64,000 bases of DNA from Hydrangea macrophylla (Eukaryota > Streptophyta > Magnoliopsida > Cornales > Hydrangeaceae). The notes under the pieces are model-generated. The model saw nothing but the letters and a program-made list of their open reading frames with translations. It ran no database searches and was not told the DNA's origin. The stretch is from contig CM066998.1 of assembly GCA_033977485.1 (NCBI GenBank), positions 52,790,274 through 52,854,273 on the forward strand, given 5' to 3'. Of the stretch, positions 11,301-22,456 are shown piece after piece. Position 1 is the first letter of the stretch; the number at the start of each line of letters is the position of its first letter. Made by a program: the position numbers and the translations under genes.

Positions 11301-12976
11301 CAGGTTCCGGTACATTTTATTACTTCCTGGATGTACTGAATATTTCGTACTATGAGCTTCCTCTAAAAGTTGTTCCTTCAGATCTTTCACATTCGGTACA
11401 CATAATCGGTTCCCAAGTATTAATACTCCTCGTTTCAAGGTAAAACCTGGTCGTTTTCCCAAAGGTATCTCGTCTCTCATTTTGCATAAGTAAACATCGT
11501 GGAATTGTTCCCTTTTGATCTCGTCAATTATATCGGGGTGTGTTATGATTGCCATCATTAAGCCACCACTAGTCTCTGGTATCACATCCAATTCTAAAAG
11601 TTCCATCTCCTTTACTAATTCCTTTTGTTGGGTTAGCTCATCGGCTAAGTTCCTCGACGTCTTCCGGCTTAATGCATCGGCTACTACATTAGCCTTTCCC
11701 GGATGATACTCTATCGAAAGATCATAATCCTTCATTAGTTCTAGCCATCTTCTCTGCCTCATATTCAAATCTCGCTGAGTAAAAATATACTTCAAACTCT
11801 TATGGTCAGTGAAAATCTCACATTTCTCTCCATACATATAATGTCTCCAAATGTTCAAAGCATGAATTACTGTGGCCAATTCGAGATCATGAGTCGGATA
11901 ATTAATCTCGTGTGTCTTCAACTGTCTAGAAGCATAGGCAATTACTTTACCACCTTGCATAAGCACACATCCCAGCCCTTGATGCGACGCATCACTATAG
12001 ATCACAAACCCCTCGGTTCCGGATGGCATTGTCAGAATGGGTGCTCTCGTTAGTCGTGCTTTCAACTCTTGAAAACTATCTTCACACTCTTGACCCACTC
12101 AAATGTAATACCCTTTCTCATCAACTTTGTCATGGGTAAAGAAAATCTTCGAGAAGTGCTCAATAGAACGGCGGTAATATCCTACCAATCCCAAGAAACT
12201 TTGAATTTCAGATACAGATGTCGGCCTCTGCCAATTAGATACAGCTTCTACTTTGTGAGGATCAATCGAAACTCCATTCTTGTCAATCACGTAACCAAGA
12301 AAAGTAATGCTAGACAACCAAAATTCACATTTCTTGAATTTCCCAAAAAGTTGTTTCTCTCGCAATCTCTGAAGTATCAGTCTCAAATGGTTCTCATGCT
12401 CCATCTCACTCGGTGAATAGATGAGGACATTGTCAATGAATACAATCACAAAGTCATCCAAATAATCCTTGAATACTCGATTCATAAGATCCATGAATGC
12501 GGCTGGTGCATTTGTAACTCCAAATGGCATGACTAAGAACTCGTAGTATCCGTAGCGCGTTCTGAAAGCTGTTTTCTCTACATCCTCGGCTTTCATCTTT
12601 AACTGATGATAGTCGATCTCAAGTTGATCTTCGAAAATACTTGTGCCCCACGAAGTTGATCAAACAGGTCATCAATCCTTGGTAATGGGTACTTGTTCTT
12701 GATCGTTAACTTATTTAATTCCCAATAGTCCACACACATTCTCATCGAACCATCTTTCTTCTTCACAAACAACACTGGAGCTCCCCACGGTGAAACACTT
12801 GGGCGAATGAAACCCTTGTCAAGTAGTTCTTGTAGTTGAATTTTCAGCTCTTTCAATTCCACATGCGCCATTCTGTACGGTGCCTTGGATACAGGTCTTG
12901 GGTCTGGCATAACCTCAATGGTGAATTCAATTTCCCTCTCAATCAATACGTCTTGGCAAGTCATCAGGAAATACAT
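11268..12976 (-). pseudogene. pol: Reverse transcriptase and RNase H of element B
   Basis: Minus-strand frames 12976-12599, 12596-12099 and 12098-11268 together cover the reverse transcriptase ([47 protein letters not shown]), RNase H ([55 protein letters not shown]) and the linker to integrase ([20 protein letters not shown]). The catalytic box reads FIDN, not FIDD (Asn codon at 12429-12431), so polymerase activity would be lost. There are frameshifts near 12610 and 12110, and sequence ends at the deletion breakpoint. Confidence 0.88.
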
Positions 12977-14672
12977 CTGGATATTCTCGCACTATCGAAA
13001 TGTCTTCCACTCTTGATTCGGTTGCTGAGACATCAGTTACTGAACATAGGAATCCTTGACATCCCTTTCTCAATAATCTACCCGCTCGGATAGCCGAGAT
13101 CAAGTACGGTGGCGGTTTAACCCTACTCCCTTGAAAACAAAAGTTCCCATGCACCGGTGATCGAAAATTAACTTCTTTCCATTCAGAGTCTATAGTAGCT
13201 TGGTTAAGAGCTAACCAATCCATTCCTAGTATCACATCGAAATGGTTCATCATAATTGGTATAAGGTCTATAGTCATCAACTTTTCGCCTAGTTTGATCT
13301 CATAGTTCTTATAAATCACAGACGTTACTACTGGTTTGCTAAGCGGCACGGCAATGGATAGATCGTATCCTAGTAGTGCGGACTTAACATTCAGTTGCTC
13401 AACAAAATCATACGAGACAAACAAATGAGTAGATCCCGAATCAACGAGTATGCATGCTAAGTGCGAACATACAACCACCATACCTGAGACCACTGTATCA
13501 GTAGCAGCCACGTCTCCAGGGTTCTTCTGAAAAGATCTCCCCTCACACTGTTCTATCTCTGGTCTCCTTTCCCTTGACTGTTGAGGCTTCGAACCACTGG
13601 AAGCCATAGAACTCGCTCCCTGTTGAGAATGCTTCCTAGGACAATCCTTTGCTCCATGTCCTAAGTTACCACAATCAAAGCACTTTAGTTGCGGATAGGA
13701 TGCATAACCTGCACTATTTCCCCCTTTTGACCTATTTTGGGAGTTAGTCAGAAAACATCGACCGGTGTGTGGTCAATTGCAAAGCGGACACAATGGTATA
13801 TTACTGGGTGTTCTTCGGGAATTGCTCAAACTAGAACCAGAGCCTCGGGAAAACGGTCTCTTAAAAGATCCACTCTGCTGTCGGTCACTACCCTCATAGC
13901 CCCGCTTGCCTTGCTGATTCTGTCTCGATCTTTCCCATCCACTTTCCACTACAAGTGCCGTTTGTTGTACTGCACTGACGGTTGAGTGTTCATACGGTTC
14001 TACTCTCAGACGAATATTCTCCCTTAACCCTTCTTCATACTTCCGTGCTCTATCCACTTCCTCTGGTACTGAACCTTTGCCGAATCATAGCAATGCATTA
14101 TACTTAGACGTATATTCAGTCACAGTCATATCCCCTTGCTTAAGATTGTCAAACTCTCTCTTTTTCGCGTTATGATCAGCTCTCGGAAAGAATCGGTGAT
14201 TGAACTCTGCCTTAAATCCTTCCCAAGTTATTGGTGCCCTTTGATCTAGAACATTCACCCACCAATTCTGGGCTTCACCTTTCAGCACATCACTGGCATT
14301 CTCGATCTTTTTCCTGTCGGTCATCGGAATAGATCAGAAAATTCTCTCCATATCCATAATCCAATGTTCTGCAAGTGTAGTATCAGATGTACCATGGAAT
14401 TCTATCGGTTTCTTTCTAGTAAATTGGTCAGATACTGATCTCATACCCCTATTCTCAGGTGGATGTACCACAGTTAACGGTGGTGGTTCGAATGGAGGTG
14501 TTTGAGGCAATCGTTCCGCTATATTCCATATCATATCACCCATATTCCCAATCATTTCTGCCATTTCATTCATACGACGAGTGTGCGGCGATAATTCTCG
14601 GTCATCCATGATTGTCCAACCTGTTAACTCCAATGCATAAACACTATGCATGTATGACAAGGACAATATCAT
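12939..14672 (-). pseudogene. gag: gag and protease of element B
   Basis: Minus-strand frames 14672-14334, 14324-14085, 14057-13773 and 13607-12939 are one broken gag-protease reading. Gag motifs are KPIEFHGTSDTTLAEHWI, WWVNVLDQRAPITWEGFKAE and FFPRADHNAKKREF. The zinc-knuckle region near 13640-13700 is frameshifted but still spells a CCHC. Protease has the normal CILVDSGSTHLFVS active site and the distal DVILGMDWL motif. The protein ends FPDDLP before reverse transcriptase, as usual in this lineage. At least three frame breaks make it non-functional. Confidence 0.85.
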
Positions 14673-14796
14673 TTATGTACAACAACACACATATGCATCA
14701 AACATCTCTACAATGTATAGATGCAATCTAGAACATGTGATAATTCACTCAATATTCCACTCGTCGTCGAACGTTCCCAAAGTTTTTTTACCTATT

Positions 14797-14808
14797 GCTC
14801 TGATACCA
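14797..14808 (-). other. Primer-binding site of element B (initiator Met tRNA type)
   Basis: On the minus strand TGGTATCAGAGC begins five bases inside the LTR end. It is the standard complement of the plant initiator methionine tRNA 3' end and fixes B's direction. Confidence 0.9.
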
Positions 14809-14996
14809 ATAAATGTCACGACCCATCCCGCTATTGCGCAGGAATAAGACACGTGGCACGCCGCCAAGGCTTATCCAGTTCCATTAAAGTCAAATAGCAG
14901 CGGAAAACATTATTAAAATCCATTAAAATCAGAGTTATAAAAAGTTTTGTTCAATTGAAACCTGTCCAAAGGAAATCAGTTTTGAAAACAGGGGTC

Positions 14997-15360
14997 CAGT
15001 CGACTGTATCGGGGCTCCAGTCGACTGAAGACCCAAAGCAGAAAGATTTAAAAGTCCAAAGGTCCATTCCAGTCGATTGTAATATAGTTCAGTCGACTGA
15101 GGCCTTAAATTTTCACTCGACTGAATCTTTCCAGTCGACTATGCCTGGCAGAAACCAAAACCCACAATTCTCATCAGGTGTCCAGTCAACTGATCGGGCA
15201 CCCAGTCGACTGAATTGGTCACTATTTGGATCAGTAGCTAAAAGTCTACAGTAGTCCAGTCGACTAAAAATCGGTCCAGTCGACTGACCTTGACGCTATT
15301 CACTTTCAGTGTTCAAAATAACACGGGATCTAGTCGACTGATCCAGGGTCCAGTTGACTT
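14997..15360. repeat. Array of six CAGTCGACTG palindrome pairs in LTR B
   Basis: Twelve copies of a 10-bp palindrome (consensus CAGTCGACTG, zero to two mismatches) start at 14997, 15018, 15070, 15090, 15114, 15132, 15183, 15203, 15257, 15277, 15331 and 15351. They form six pairs with start-to-start distances 21, 20, 18, 20, 20 and 20. Pairs recur at 73-74 bp except for one extra pair 44 bp after the second. The sequence between motifs is not conserved. Confidence 0.9.
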
Positions 15361-16491
15361 CTACCCTGCTGGGCAGCCCTGTTGCTTGCTAATACAACTC
15401 ATGCTTCTCCCCATCAATAACAACCACAACTACCACTGAATTGCAACGTTTTAAAACACAACTACAGGAGTTCAATTACAAGATTACAATACTACGAAAC
15501 TAATCCATGGTTCTATTACAACATATTACGAAAACCCAAATCCTTATACAAGTTTTAGGATTTAAAACAAAAGATATAAACAAGTGATTTCCCGGTGTTC
15601 TTTAACGGCCTCACTCCTCACGCTTCTTCTTGTCTTTCTTTTTACCTACAATGGAGTAAATCTCCACTGCTCAGCTTTATGCTGAGTGTACAATTCTAAA
15701 TGTATGCTTATATGACAATTCATGGTTTAAGCATCTAAAACACATAGAAAATGGTCTCTAGGGTGAGTGGTACGCATTCATCCGGTCGATGCCGTAGGAG
15801 GCCCACCTCTCCCACGCATCTCGTACACTGGTTGGGCCTTCCTCCATACCAGGTACCGTGTCCTGGTTGGGCCCACCTCCATACCAGACACAACCAAAAT
15901 CCCAATTTCCATCACAATCACAATCTAAATCACAATCCTCAAGGTTCGAGGAGCTTACTCCGGATGAATTTGCACCAAACTCCCCTATGACCCAAGTAGA
16001 CACATAACGTGCTCACATAAACAGTTATACGTGCTTTTCATATAATTTCACGTGCATAATTAACGGGCCTAATTAATACATGAATTTTGCCCGGATTCAA
16101 AGATATTAAAACTGATATTCAAAACATGAAAATCCATATATTTCATAGATCTAGAATTCATACCTCGTGCGATTCTCTTCAAACTTTGAAGGATCGTCTA
16201 GGGGGCTAAATAATCGTCGGATTTCAAATTTGAGACGATTCCTACAAGTTTTACTAGGTTTTCCCCAAAAGTCTAGAAATTAGCTTTTTATAAAAAATTA
16301 GCCAAACATGGCCTAAGTAGTATCAAAACGTAGGCCTTACCTTCACGAGTTCAATCTTGAATTTGGCAAAAATCTGACAGACGAACGGACGCTGTTTGCC
16401 GTCGGAAAGGTCGTTGGATCAAAATCCCCTTTCTCTCTCCTCTCTCAAGATATTTTGAAAAGTTTTCAAGAAATGCAACTTCACCCTCATC

Positions 16492-16499
16492 TATTTATA
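16492..16499 (-). promoter_or_regulatory. TATA box of LTR B
   Basis: TATAAATA on the minus strand within CCTATAAATAGATGAGG, followed by an AG/GA-rich leader. Position within the LTR (about 530 bases from its start) fits the U3/R border of a plant LTR. Confidence 0.6.
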
Positions 16500-17024
16500 G
16501 GCCAACTCTTCGAGAATTGCGTTTACATCCCCACGAGTTTCTCAAACATCTAATTAACTCCTGAAACTTCACACATGTCCATTTTATGCCTTTACGAGTG
16601 AAAATTATAAATTTCAAAAGTTTCCGACTAAGTCTCGTTTGGGTCAAAAATATACGTCCGAAGGCTAAATTCTGTGGAATCTCTACACAACCTACCTTTT
16701 ATTTAACGTGTCACTCACGTTATCACCACAGTTCTCAAAATGATATATATATATATATATCAATAACAAAACCACCAGAAACTATACCACACAGGTATAA
16801 TTTACTATTCATAAAAATACCAGATATCTCAAATAACATTTAATTCATGTAAATGTCATTTAACCATGTCGATGCAACATGAAATACCATGTTCCTGTGT
16901 CCTCATTGACACCTCACCGTTGACCCACAGTTAACCTCATTTCAGATTATTAATAACCATTAAAAATCCCACAAATCTCAATTTTTGCATTATAAAACAT
17001 GCACTTTATGGCACGGGCGTGACA

Positions 17025-17363
17025 GAAGAAATTCGTAAAGATGCATATAATAATACCCAAATTCATCAAGCAAGAACTAAAATGTATCATAATAAGAATC
17101 TTTTGTGCAAAAGATTTACCCCCGCTCAAAAAGTTTAACTATATGTCTCAAGACTACATATTTTTAGAGGAAAAATGAAATCTCGATGGACTGGTCCGTA
17201 TATAGTTAAAAATGTTTATCCTTATGGAACTGTCGAGATTGAGGATCCTAAAGATGGAAATACATTTAAAGTTAATGGACATAGATTAAAACCATTTTTA
17301 GAAGGATTTGAACCTGAGTTGGAGTCCATTCCTGTGGAGGACCCCAATTATAATGCTCCGTAA
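17025..17363 (+). pseudogene. pol: C-terminal integrase of element A (resumes after B)
   Basis: The tail of A's integrase: a helical IRKDAYNNTQIHQARTKMYH segment, a broken LYVSRLHIFRGK part, then KSRWTGPYIVKNVYPYGTVE and VNGHRLKPF, the conserved C-terminal signature of Athila integrases. The frame is disrupted near 17130 and ends at a stop at 17361-17363. The catalytic DDE core between 5966 and here is missing, not merely displaced by the insertions. Confidence 0.88.
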
Positions 17364-17558
17364 TATCGTATAACATAATTGGTATAGGACATAGTGTATC
17401 AGAGTATTTATATTTTCATAGTCCTATACTCTTAATTAGATAACTTTTTTAATTTTGTCATTATTATTCTATCTTTTCTTTGTGTATTTTTTTTATTACA
17501 GGTGTTATCCTTGGCTTCTTTTTCTCATCTCACTCATTGAGGACAATGTCAGACTCAG

Positions 17559-17567
17559 TTGGGGGGG
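17559..17567 (+). other. Internal polypurine-like tract of element A
   Basis: TTGGGGGGG follows a CATTGAGGACAATGTC block shortly after the integrase stop. This combination after pol is familiar from Athila-type elements and may serve as an extra plus-strand priming site. Function inferred from position and composition only. Confidence 0.45.
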
Positions 17568-17669
17568 ACAGTGTCATGATTAACACCTGTTTGTTTGTTT
17601 TATCTTTATTTCATAAAAAAAAAATAAGTTTCTTTTTAGAGAGAGATACACTGAAAAAGAGAAAATGAC

Positions 17670-17881
17670 TATATATAGGGGTTCAAACCCTAAAAACTTT
17701 CCTCATCCCTCTTTTTCCTTTCTTTTTCTTCTTCCTCTCTTTCCTCTCGCCGCGATCTCTCTCTCATCTCACTCTATGCAACTCACTCTCTCCCCCGATC
17801 TCTCATTTTCTCTCATTTATTTTCCATTTTTTTTAATTTCTACAATCTAAAATCAAGATCCACTCTAGTGATCACTAAAGG
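17670..17881 (+). promoter_or_regulatory. Possible internal promoter, leader and splice donor in element A
   Basis: TATATATA at 17670-17677 is followed by a CT-rich leader (17700-17830) and a strong donor, AAAG|GTAAGATC, at 17880. A candidate acceptor, GTTGTAG, lies near 18013. The order resembles the region upstream of the extra gene of element E (51749-51950), so it may have driven a now lost extra gene of A. Confidence 0.4.
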
Positions 17882-18692
17882 TAAGATCTATAATCCAGAG
17901 AAAAGCTTGATTTTGATTTTATTCTTTATTTTCCGATTTCGGCTTAGTTTTATTTTAGATTTTTATTTTCTCTCTTTTCCATTATTTAACAAAAATGTAA
18001 TACATAAGTTGTAGGTATCCACTCACCAAAGAAGCTTGGAAATACCACTCGATCCACGACCCTATCAGGAAAACAGGTGATATTTTTCCATTTCTTTACG
18101 AAAAACAAAATGGACAACGCGCTAGCTATTGGACTTATGAATTTTGAACTTTATCTTGTTATTCTCCTAGTTCTTGCTATGTTAATGCTGCGTTGCCCTT
18201 GTTAAAAAAAAAAAAGAAATATATATATCTAATTATTTTCCCAAATTTTCTGTTAAAAAAATGAATGATTCAGAAGTCAGAGCTCTTATAATTTATGAAG
18301 TTTATATCATATTTTTTCTTATTATTATTGTTGTAATGATGCATTGTCTTAAACTTTGCTAGCTAAAAAAAAAAGAGAGAAAAACTTTGCTAGCTAAAAA
18401 AAGAGAGAGAAAAATGTAGTTTTTCTTTTTGTGTGTTCTAGTTTTTTTTGTTTAAAAAAAAGTGTAGTTTTCCTTTTCTAGTTTTTTTGTTCTAGAATTA
18501 AAAAAAAAAAAAAAGAATTTTAGTTTTTTTAGTTTCTGAATATGTATATATGTCTTAATATAAGTATTGTTTTAGTTTTTAAATAAAATTCCCACCCACC
18601 CCCTCTAAGCTCTCTTTAATTAGATCTTAGTTGATAGTTGGAAGGAGTGGAGGGTTGATTCTAGCCTCTCTTGTTGGCTGAGAGTATAAAAA

Positions 18693-18908
18693 ATGGATCC
18701 AATAGTTGATGACCAGACGTTAATGGGTCGCTCACTTATTTCTGAGCAAAAGAAACCCTTTGCTAGCACTAGCCTTTATACCATCAAAAGGAAAGCTAAA
18801 AAGTTAGGATGGTGTTTGAATTGTAGTAGAGAAAAATATCCTGGTTTAATTGCTCATAATGGCACATCTTTTAAGGTTTACTACTGTTACAAAAGACAAT
18901 TCAATTAA
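18693..18908 (+). CDS. Small hypothetical frame in element A
   Basis: A 71-residue frame beginning MDPIVDDQTLMGRSL. It has a Lys-rich middle and a CLNCSREKYPG segment that superficially recalls a metal-binding knuckle but lacks the full spacing. I do not recognise a family. It lies 1.3 kb past A's integrase, where Athila extra genes start, so it may be an exon remnant. It could also be chance. Confidence 0.25.
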   Translation: MDPIVDDQTLMGRSLISEQKKPFASTSLYTIKRKAKKLGWCLNCSREKYPGLIAHNGTSFKVYYCYKRQFN

Positions 18909-20670
18909 AACAAAAGAAACATTTTGTTGAGAAAGAGGACTGGATCCTTTGAAACCCAAATAAATTTTGTTTTCCCATCCCTCATTTCTTTTTATTTTTA
19001 TTGTTTGTTTTTAAATTTATTTTCAGTACATTCAATAATTTTCAGTCAGGTTAGATTTTAAAATGATCCTACGTGTACATTTGGCTTTCATTAGCTGGTT
19101 CGATAGGAGTAATTTGCATGATCCCAACATCACCAGATATGTCTAGTGCTGTGAATGACTCTAGAGGTAGCAAAAAACTAGGTAAAGCCAGAGTTATCTG
19201 CTAGCCTCGTACTGATGTTTTTAGCTTGCTAGTGATACTAGACCCATCTCTTTTACTAGAGGTGGATGGGCTATCATGACAACTTGGACTCTCCGGATTG
19301 CGTAGCCTCTTTTGTATAGGTGCAGAGGATACTAGTCGCTCCATATATGTATCCAACCTAGTGGATGCGCTTAGGAATTTTTCAGAATTTTTTCTTTTAC
19401 TCTATATAAAATAAAACTTGACACATTAATGTTATTTTGGGTATGTTAATACCATCCAACACATTGTCACATGTTTAAATATTTTCGAATGCTAGAAACT
19501 CTTTAAACTTTAAATATTTTGAAACAGTGTAAAAATATTTACTGAATCTAAATGGATGAGTAAACATAAACTATGCAGTTTAAAGACAAGTAGTGGAAAC
19601 TAATTAACCCATGTGAGCTTTTGTGCCAATCTTCCATTATGAGGGTTACTATTATTTTCAGTCTCATCCTATTCATCGTATCACTCGTTGAAAGTCTCAT
19701 TATTTTTTCTTTGACTGATCATTAGAAGAGAACGTTCAGGATTTACCATTAGAACTTCTAAATTGCTTGAATGAACAAAGTCAATCTATTTTGAAAATGA
19801 TTTAGGCCATCTTTTCTTTCAAATACACCCCCCCACCTTATATTGCCTTATTCTCAATTCTCTCCAAATCATGCCTTGCTCCACCTGGGAGTACAAACAT
19901 CACTTCTATATCCAGTATGTGATTGGACTGTAATGATATTGCAAGAAGTGGTAAAGAAAGAAAGGAGTTGATTTAAAAAAAATGAGAAACTAAAAAAAAA
20001 AAGCTAAAAAAAAAAGGACGGTACAAATGACAAAAAGGAGAAGAAAAAGAAGATGTTGGAATGAATTGCGCAAACACTCCAATCACATGCTTAGAACAAA
20101 TACTCCCCAAATCTCCTACTCATCTTAATTTCTAAACCTACTAGTCAAAGTCCTAATGATTTAAAAGAAATTGATTTTTAAATTTAAGTGATAAGGATGT
20201 TCTCCACGGTAGATCACTCTTCTAATGCTAAGTATTCTTTCATGAGACTTATTGTACTCCAAATGTCAATATATTGAGTCATCAAAATGGAAGCAATTCA
20301 TCTATCTTTGCTTCCCTACCAAGTGAGATGTTCTCTACACCGGTTTCTGAGAGTTTCTCCTTAAAAGAGTGAAATCCCAGTGAGATTTAAGTTAAAACTA
20401 CAAATTTTATGACTGTTCATAGTTATGTAAACTTTGAAGTAATGATCAGTTGCTTGACTTTTCAAGTACACACTATAAGTTTAAAGAGTATAAAAAATAC
20501 TGTAATTGACAAACTGTGAGTATATGTGTCGCATTACTATTACATACTTGAAAATTTTATTTTATTGCCAAATTTAATCTTATCTGTTGTAAAAGAAGAA
20601 AATCTACCTTTATTTTTTTATTTTACTTTATTTTTACATTAAAAAAAATTATTTTTGAATTTTGTGAGCA

Positions 20671-20783
20671 TATTCACAGCAAACCCTCACGAGACAACAC
20701 TCGTCCACTAGAGGTAACCTAGGAGTTTAACGGCTTGTTGCATACGATAAATGGAATCACTATTCCTGCGATAGTGAATTAGG
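20671..20783 (+). other. Conserved block upstream of A's polypurine tract
   Basis: About 110 bases including CCTCACGAGACA, CTCGTCCACTAG, GTTTAACGGCTTGTTGCAT and CTGCGATAGTGAATTAGG match, on the opposite strand, 48461-48570 of element E in the same order. The shared copy lies about 100 bases upstream of the polypurine tract in each. It is non-coding, so conservation suggests a cis function or close relationship. Confidence 0.7.
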
Positions 20784-20872
20784 TTTTATTTTCCTTAGTT
20801 TATTCCTAATTTTTAATAAAACGTTTAGAACAAATTCTCTTTCACTTCATTGCTAGGGACTAGCAATAAGTT

Positions 20873-20882
20873 AGTTGAGGGG
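20873..20882 (+). other. Polypurine tract of element A
   Basis: AGTTGAGGGG directly abuts TGTGACA, the start of the 3' LTR. It is the expected plus-strand primer. Element E has the same arrangement with AGTTGGGGGT. Confidence 0.75.
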
Positions 20883-21193
20883 TGTGACAAACACTGAATA
20901 TTGCACATTCATGTGCCAATATAATAGACATAGTACTCACTTAATCCCCCAAATCCCTAGTTTTACATGCAAATTTGAATTAATATAATTTAATGGTGAT
21001 GTTACTCAAATGCGTGTAATTATGTGTTTTTACATATTTTATATGTTTTGGTGAAAATGAAGTAAAACAAAGGGAAGAAAAGAAGTAGCAACCACACTAT
21101 AGTATTTCTAATACATCATGTTAGTCAAATATGTGAATAGTAAACAAATAGTAAAAATTACTGTTCGGTAGGAAAAAAAAACCGTATAAAAAC
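20883..21193 (+). mobile_element. 3' LTR of element A, left part
   Basis: The first 311 bases of A's 3' LTR, starting TGTGACAAACACTG. It is split at 21193 by insertion of element C and continues at 37269. The five bases before C are AAAAC (21189-21193) and those after it AGAAC (37269-37273), an imperfect target duplication. Confidence 0.85.
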
Positions 21194-22087
21194 TATAAGC
21201 AACAAATTTTGGTTCCGAAAATCAAGCGGTCAAAACTATGAACAAATAGTCAAATATGTAATTTTATTAATCAAGAGAAAGTGGTTACAAACTCTGTATT
21301 TTTGTATTCTTTATAAAAGAATAACCCCTGTTTCTATTTCCTTGGTGGTTCTTAATCCGAGGGCTGAAACAGCGTATTCTCGAACAAAGCAATGAAAATA
21401 TCCTCTTGTGACGTTTTTAGTGGCCGGAAGGAAGATAGATCTTTGAAGACAGGATTTGGCTGTCGAAGAGTTGATCCGGACGAATCGCAAAGAACAGTGG
21501 TGTGCTACTCTTCCTTGAATCAATTAGATGATTTGTTGAAGACTGATATTACTCTCTAGTTGTATGTAGAGAATAATAGATCTGAAGCTTGAAACTTGAG
21601 TTGTGGTAGGCGGCCATCGTCTTGTGAGAGAAGGCAGCTTGCTTAGGGTTTCAATCTTCTATCTCCAGTCTGTGTCTGTATTTAGGAGGAGGGTGTGAGC
21701 CTTTTTATAGGCACCAACTTTTCCATACCTCATAAACTTACCTTCTCGGTCTGACTTATGAGATAATGACAAGTGTCCAATTTTAATAGGACCAAGTTAG
21801 TAGCCAATTAAATACTGGCCCATCATTTATTTGGACAGGTCTAGTATTTAATAAGTCAATTTATTTAATTGGGCATGACTTATGTTTTATTTTGGCAAGC
21901 CCATTAATACTAAATTAAATTATTTAATTGAGTCCATGTATTATTTTAACAAGCCCAATAATAATAAATCAATATATATTTAATTGGGTTTAGCCCATTT
22001 CTTTCAGTTGACTAGTCAAAGAAACAAATTATTGACTTTGACAAGATCAATGGTGATCCAGGCACTATTAAAATTCCAATGCCTACA
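21194..22087 (-). mobile_element. 3' LTR of element C
   Basis: 894 bp, nearly identical to 36367-37268. On the minus strand it starts TGTAGGCATTGG; its end reads TA where the other copy has the expected CA, a CpG-to-TpA type change. A TATA box (TATAAAAA, minus) lies at 21702-21709. The inner part is rich in TTTAATTGGG-like repeats. The apparent 70-codon frame at 21311-21523 is shared by both LTRs but is not a known protein. Confidence 0.92.
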
Positions 22088-22102
22088 GATGCCCCCACTT
22101 CA
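22088..22102 (-). other. Polypurine tract of element C
   Basis: On the minus strand TTGAAGTGGGGGCATC directly precedes the 3' LTR start. Purine-rich with a G run, as expected for plus-strand priming. Confidence 0.7.
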
Positions 22103-22303
22103 AGGCTTGGCGATGTGCATGCTTGACATGTATGAGAGGCAGGACTTGAAGTATTTGAACTAATATTTGATTTGCAAATATCCATGCGGTGCTTGGGAAA
22201 AAACCAACTCCACTGTTTTAACTGCCTGGACACGCTAATTTCCTGTATAGGAACCTTTGTCCAGTTTAACAACTCTTTTAAAATGGTAACTTATGAAACT
22301 AAT

Positions 22304-22456
22304 AATGCCTTAGTTTTTTATAAAAACCAAATAAAAGAGTGAGACTTGGACTGAAAATTGGGCGCATTTTAGATTCTCTCAATGCCTTAGTTTTTATAAA
22401 AACCAAAAAAAAGAGTGAGACTTGGACTGAAAATTGGGCCCATTTTAGATTCTCTC
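22304..22456. repeat. Tandem duplication (77-bp unit) in element C
   Basis: AATGCCTTAGTTTTT starts at 22304 and again at 22381; each copy runs through GAGACTTGGACTGAAAATTG to GATTCTCTC. The copies differ by a few bases. It lies between the polypurine tract and the antisense gene, a zone where Tat elements often carry tandem repeats. Confidence 0.85.

Larger units (their letters stand above)
11270..17024 (-). mobile_element. Del/Tekay-like Ty3/gypsy element B, 3' end deleted
   Basis: It reads on the minus strand: 5' LTR (17024 down to 14814), initiator-Met-type primer site, gag, protease, reverse transcriptase, RNase H, then an abrupt end at the first integrase residues near 11276. The polyprotein order and motifs fit a plant chromovirus of the Del/Tekay type. 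The diagnostic C-terminal chromodomain is lost with the deleted part, so the lineage is inferred. It is inserted in A's integrase; A resumes at 17025. The left flank is lost, so the target duplication cannot be checked. Confidence 0.85.
14814..17024 (-). mobile_element. 5' LTR of element B
   Basis: A 2211-bp LTR bounded by TGTCACG and CGTGACA, with inverted ends TGTCACGMCC. On the minus strand a TATAAATA box lies at 16492-16499 with a CT-rich leader after it. An array of paired CAGTCGACTG palindromes lies at 14997-15360, in its promoter-distal part. Long apparent frames here (such as 14955-15254) are by-products of the repeat. Its partner 3' LTR is deleted. Confidence 0.88.
17364..20872 (+). 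other. 3' region of element A between pol and 3' LTR
   Basis: Over 3 kb without a sizeable intact frame. It has an internal polypurine-like tract (17559-17567), a TATA box and CT-rich leader (17670-17880), a 72-codon frame (18693-18908), many poly-A/poly-T runs (18200-18520), and AT-rich spacer to the polypurine tract at 20873. Athila elements often carry an env-like or other extra gene here; in A it has decayed. On the minus strand about 19190-19370 reads open for some 55 codons (ASTRLDTYMERLVSS at its start), family unknown. A stretch at 19725-19760 is shared with the 3' region of element E. Confidence 0.6.

Noticed and set aside
14955..15254. 99-codon frame rich in QST
   Set aside because: An artefact of the CAGTCGACTG array in LTR B.
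15751..16003. Frames on both strands with His/Asn or Cys/Asp repeats
   Set aside because: Product of short CACAATC-type repeats in LTR B; no homology and inside a non-coding LTR.
21311..21523. 70-codon frame in LTR C
   Set aside because: Present in both LTRs but spans the leader near the TATA region, has no known domain and starts nowhere near a sensible signal.
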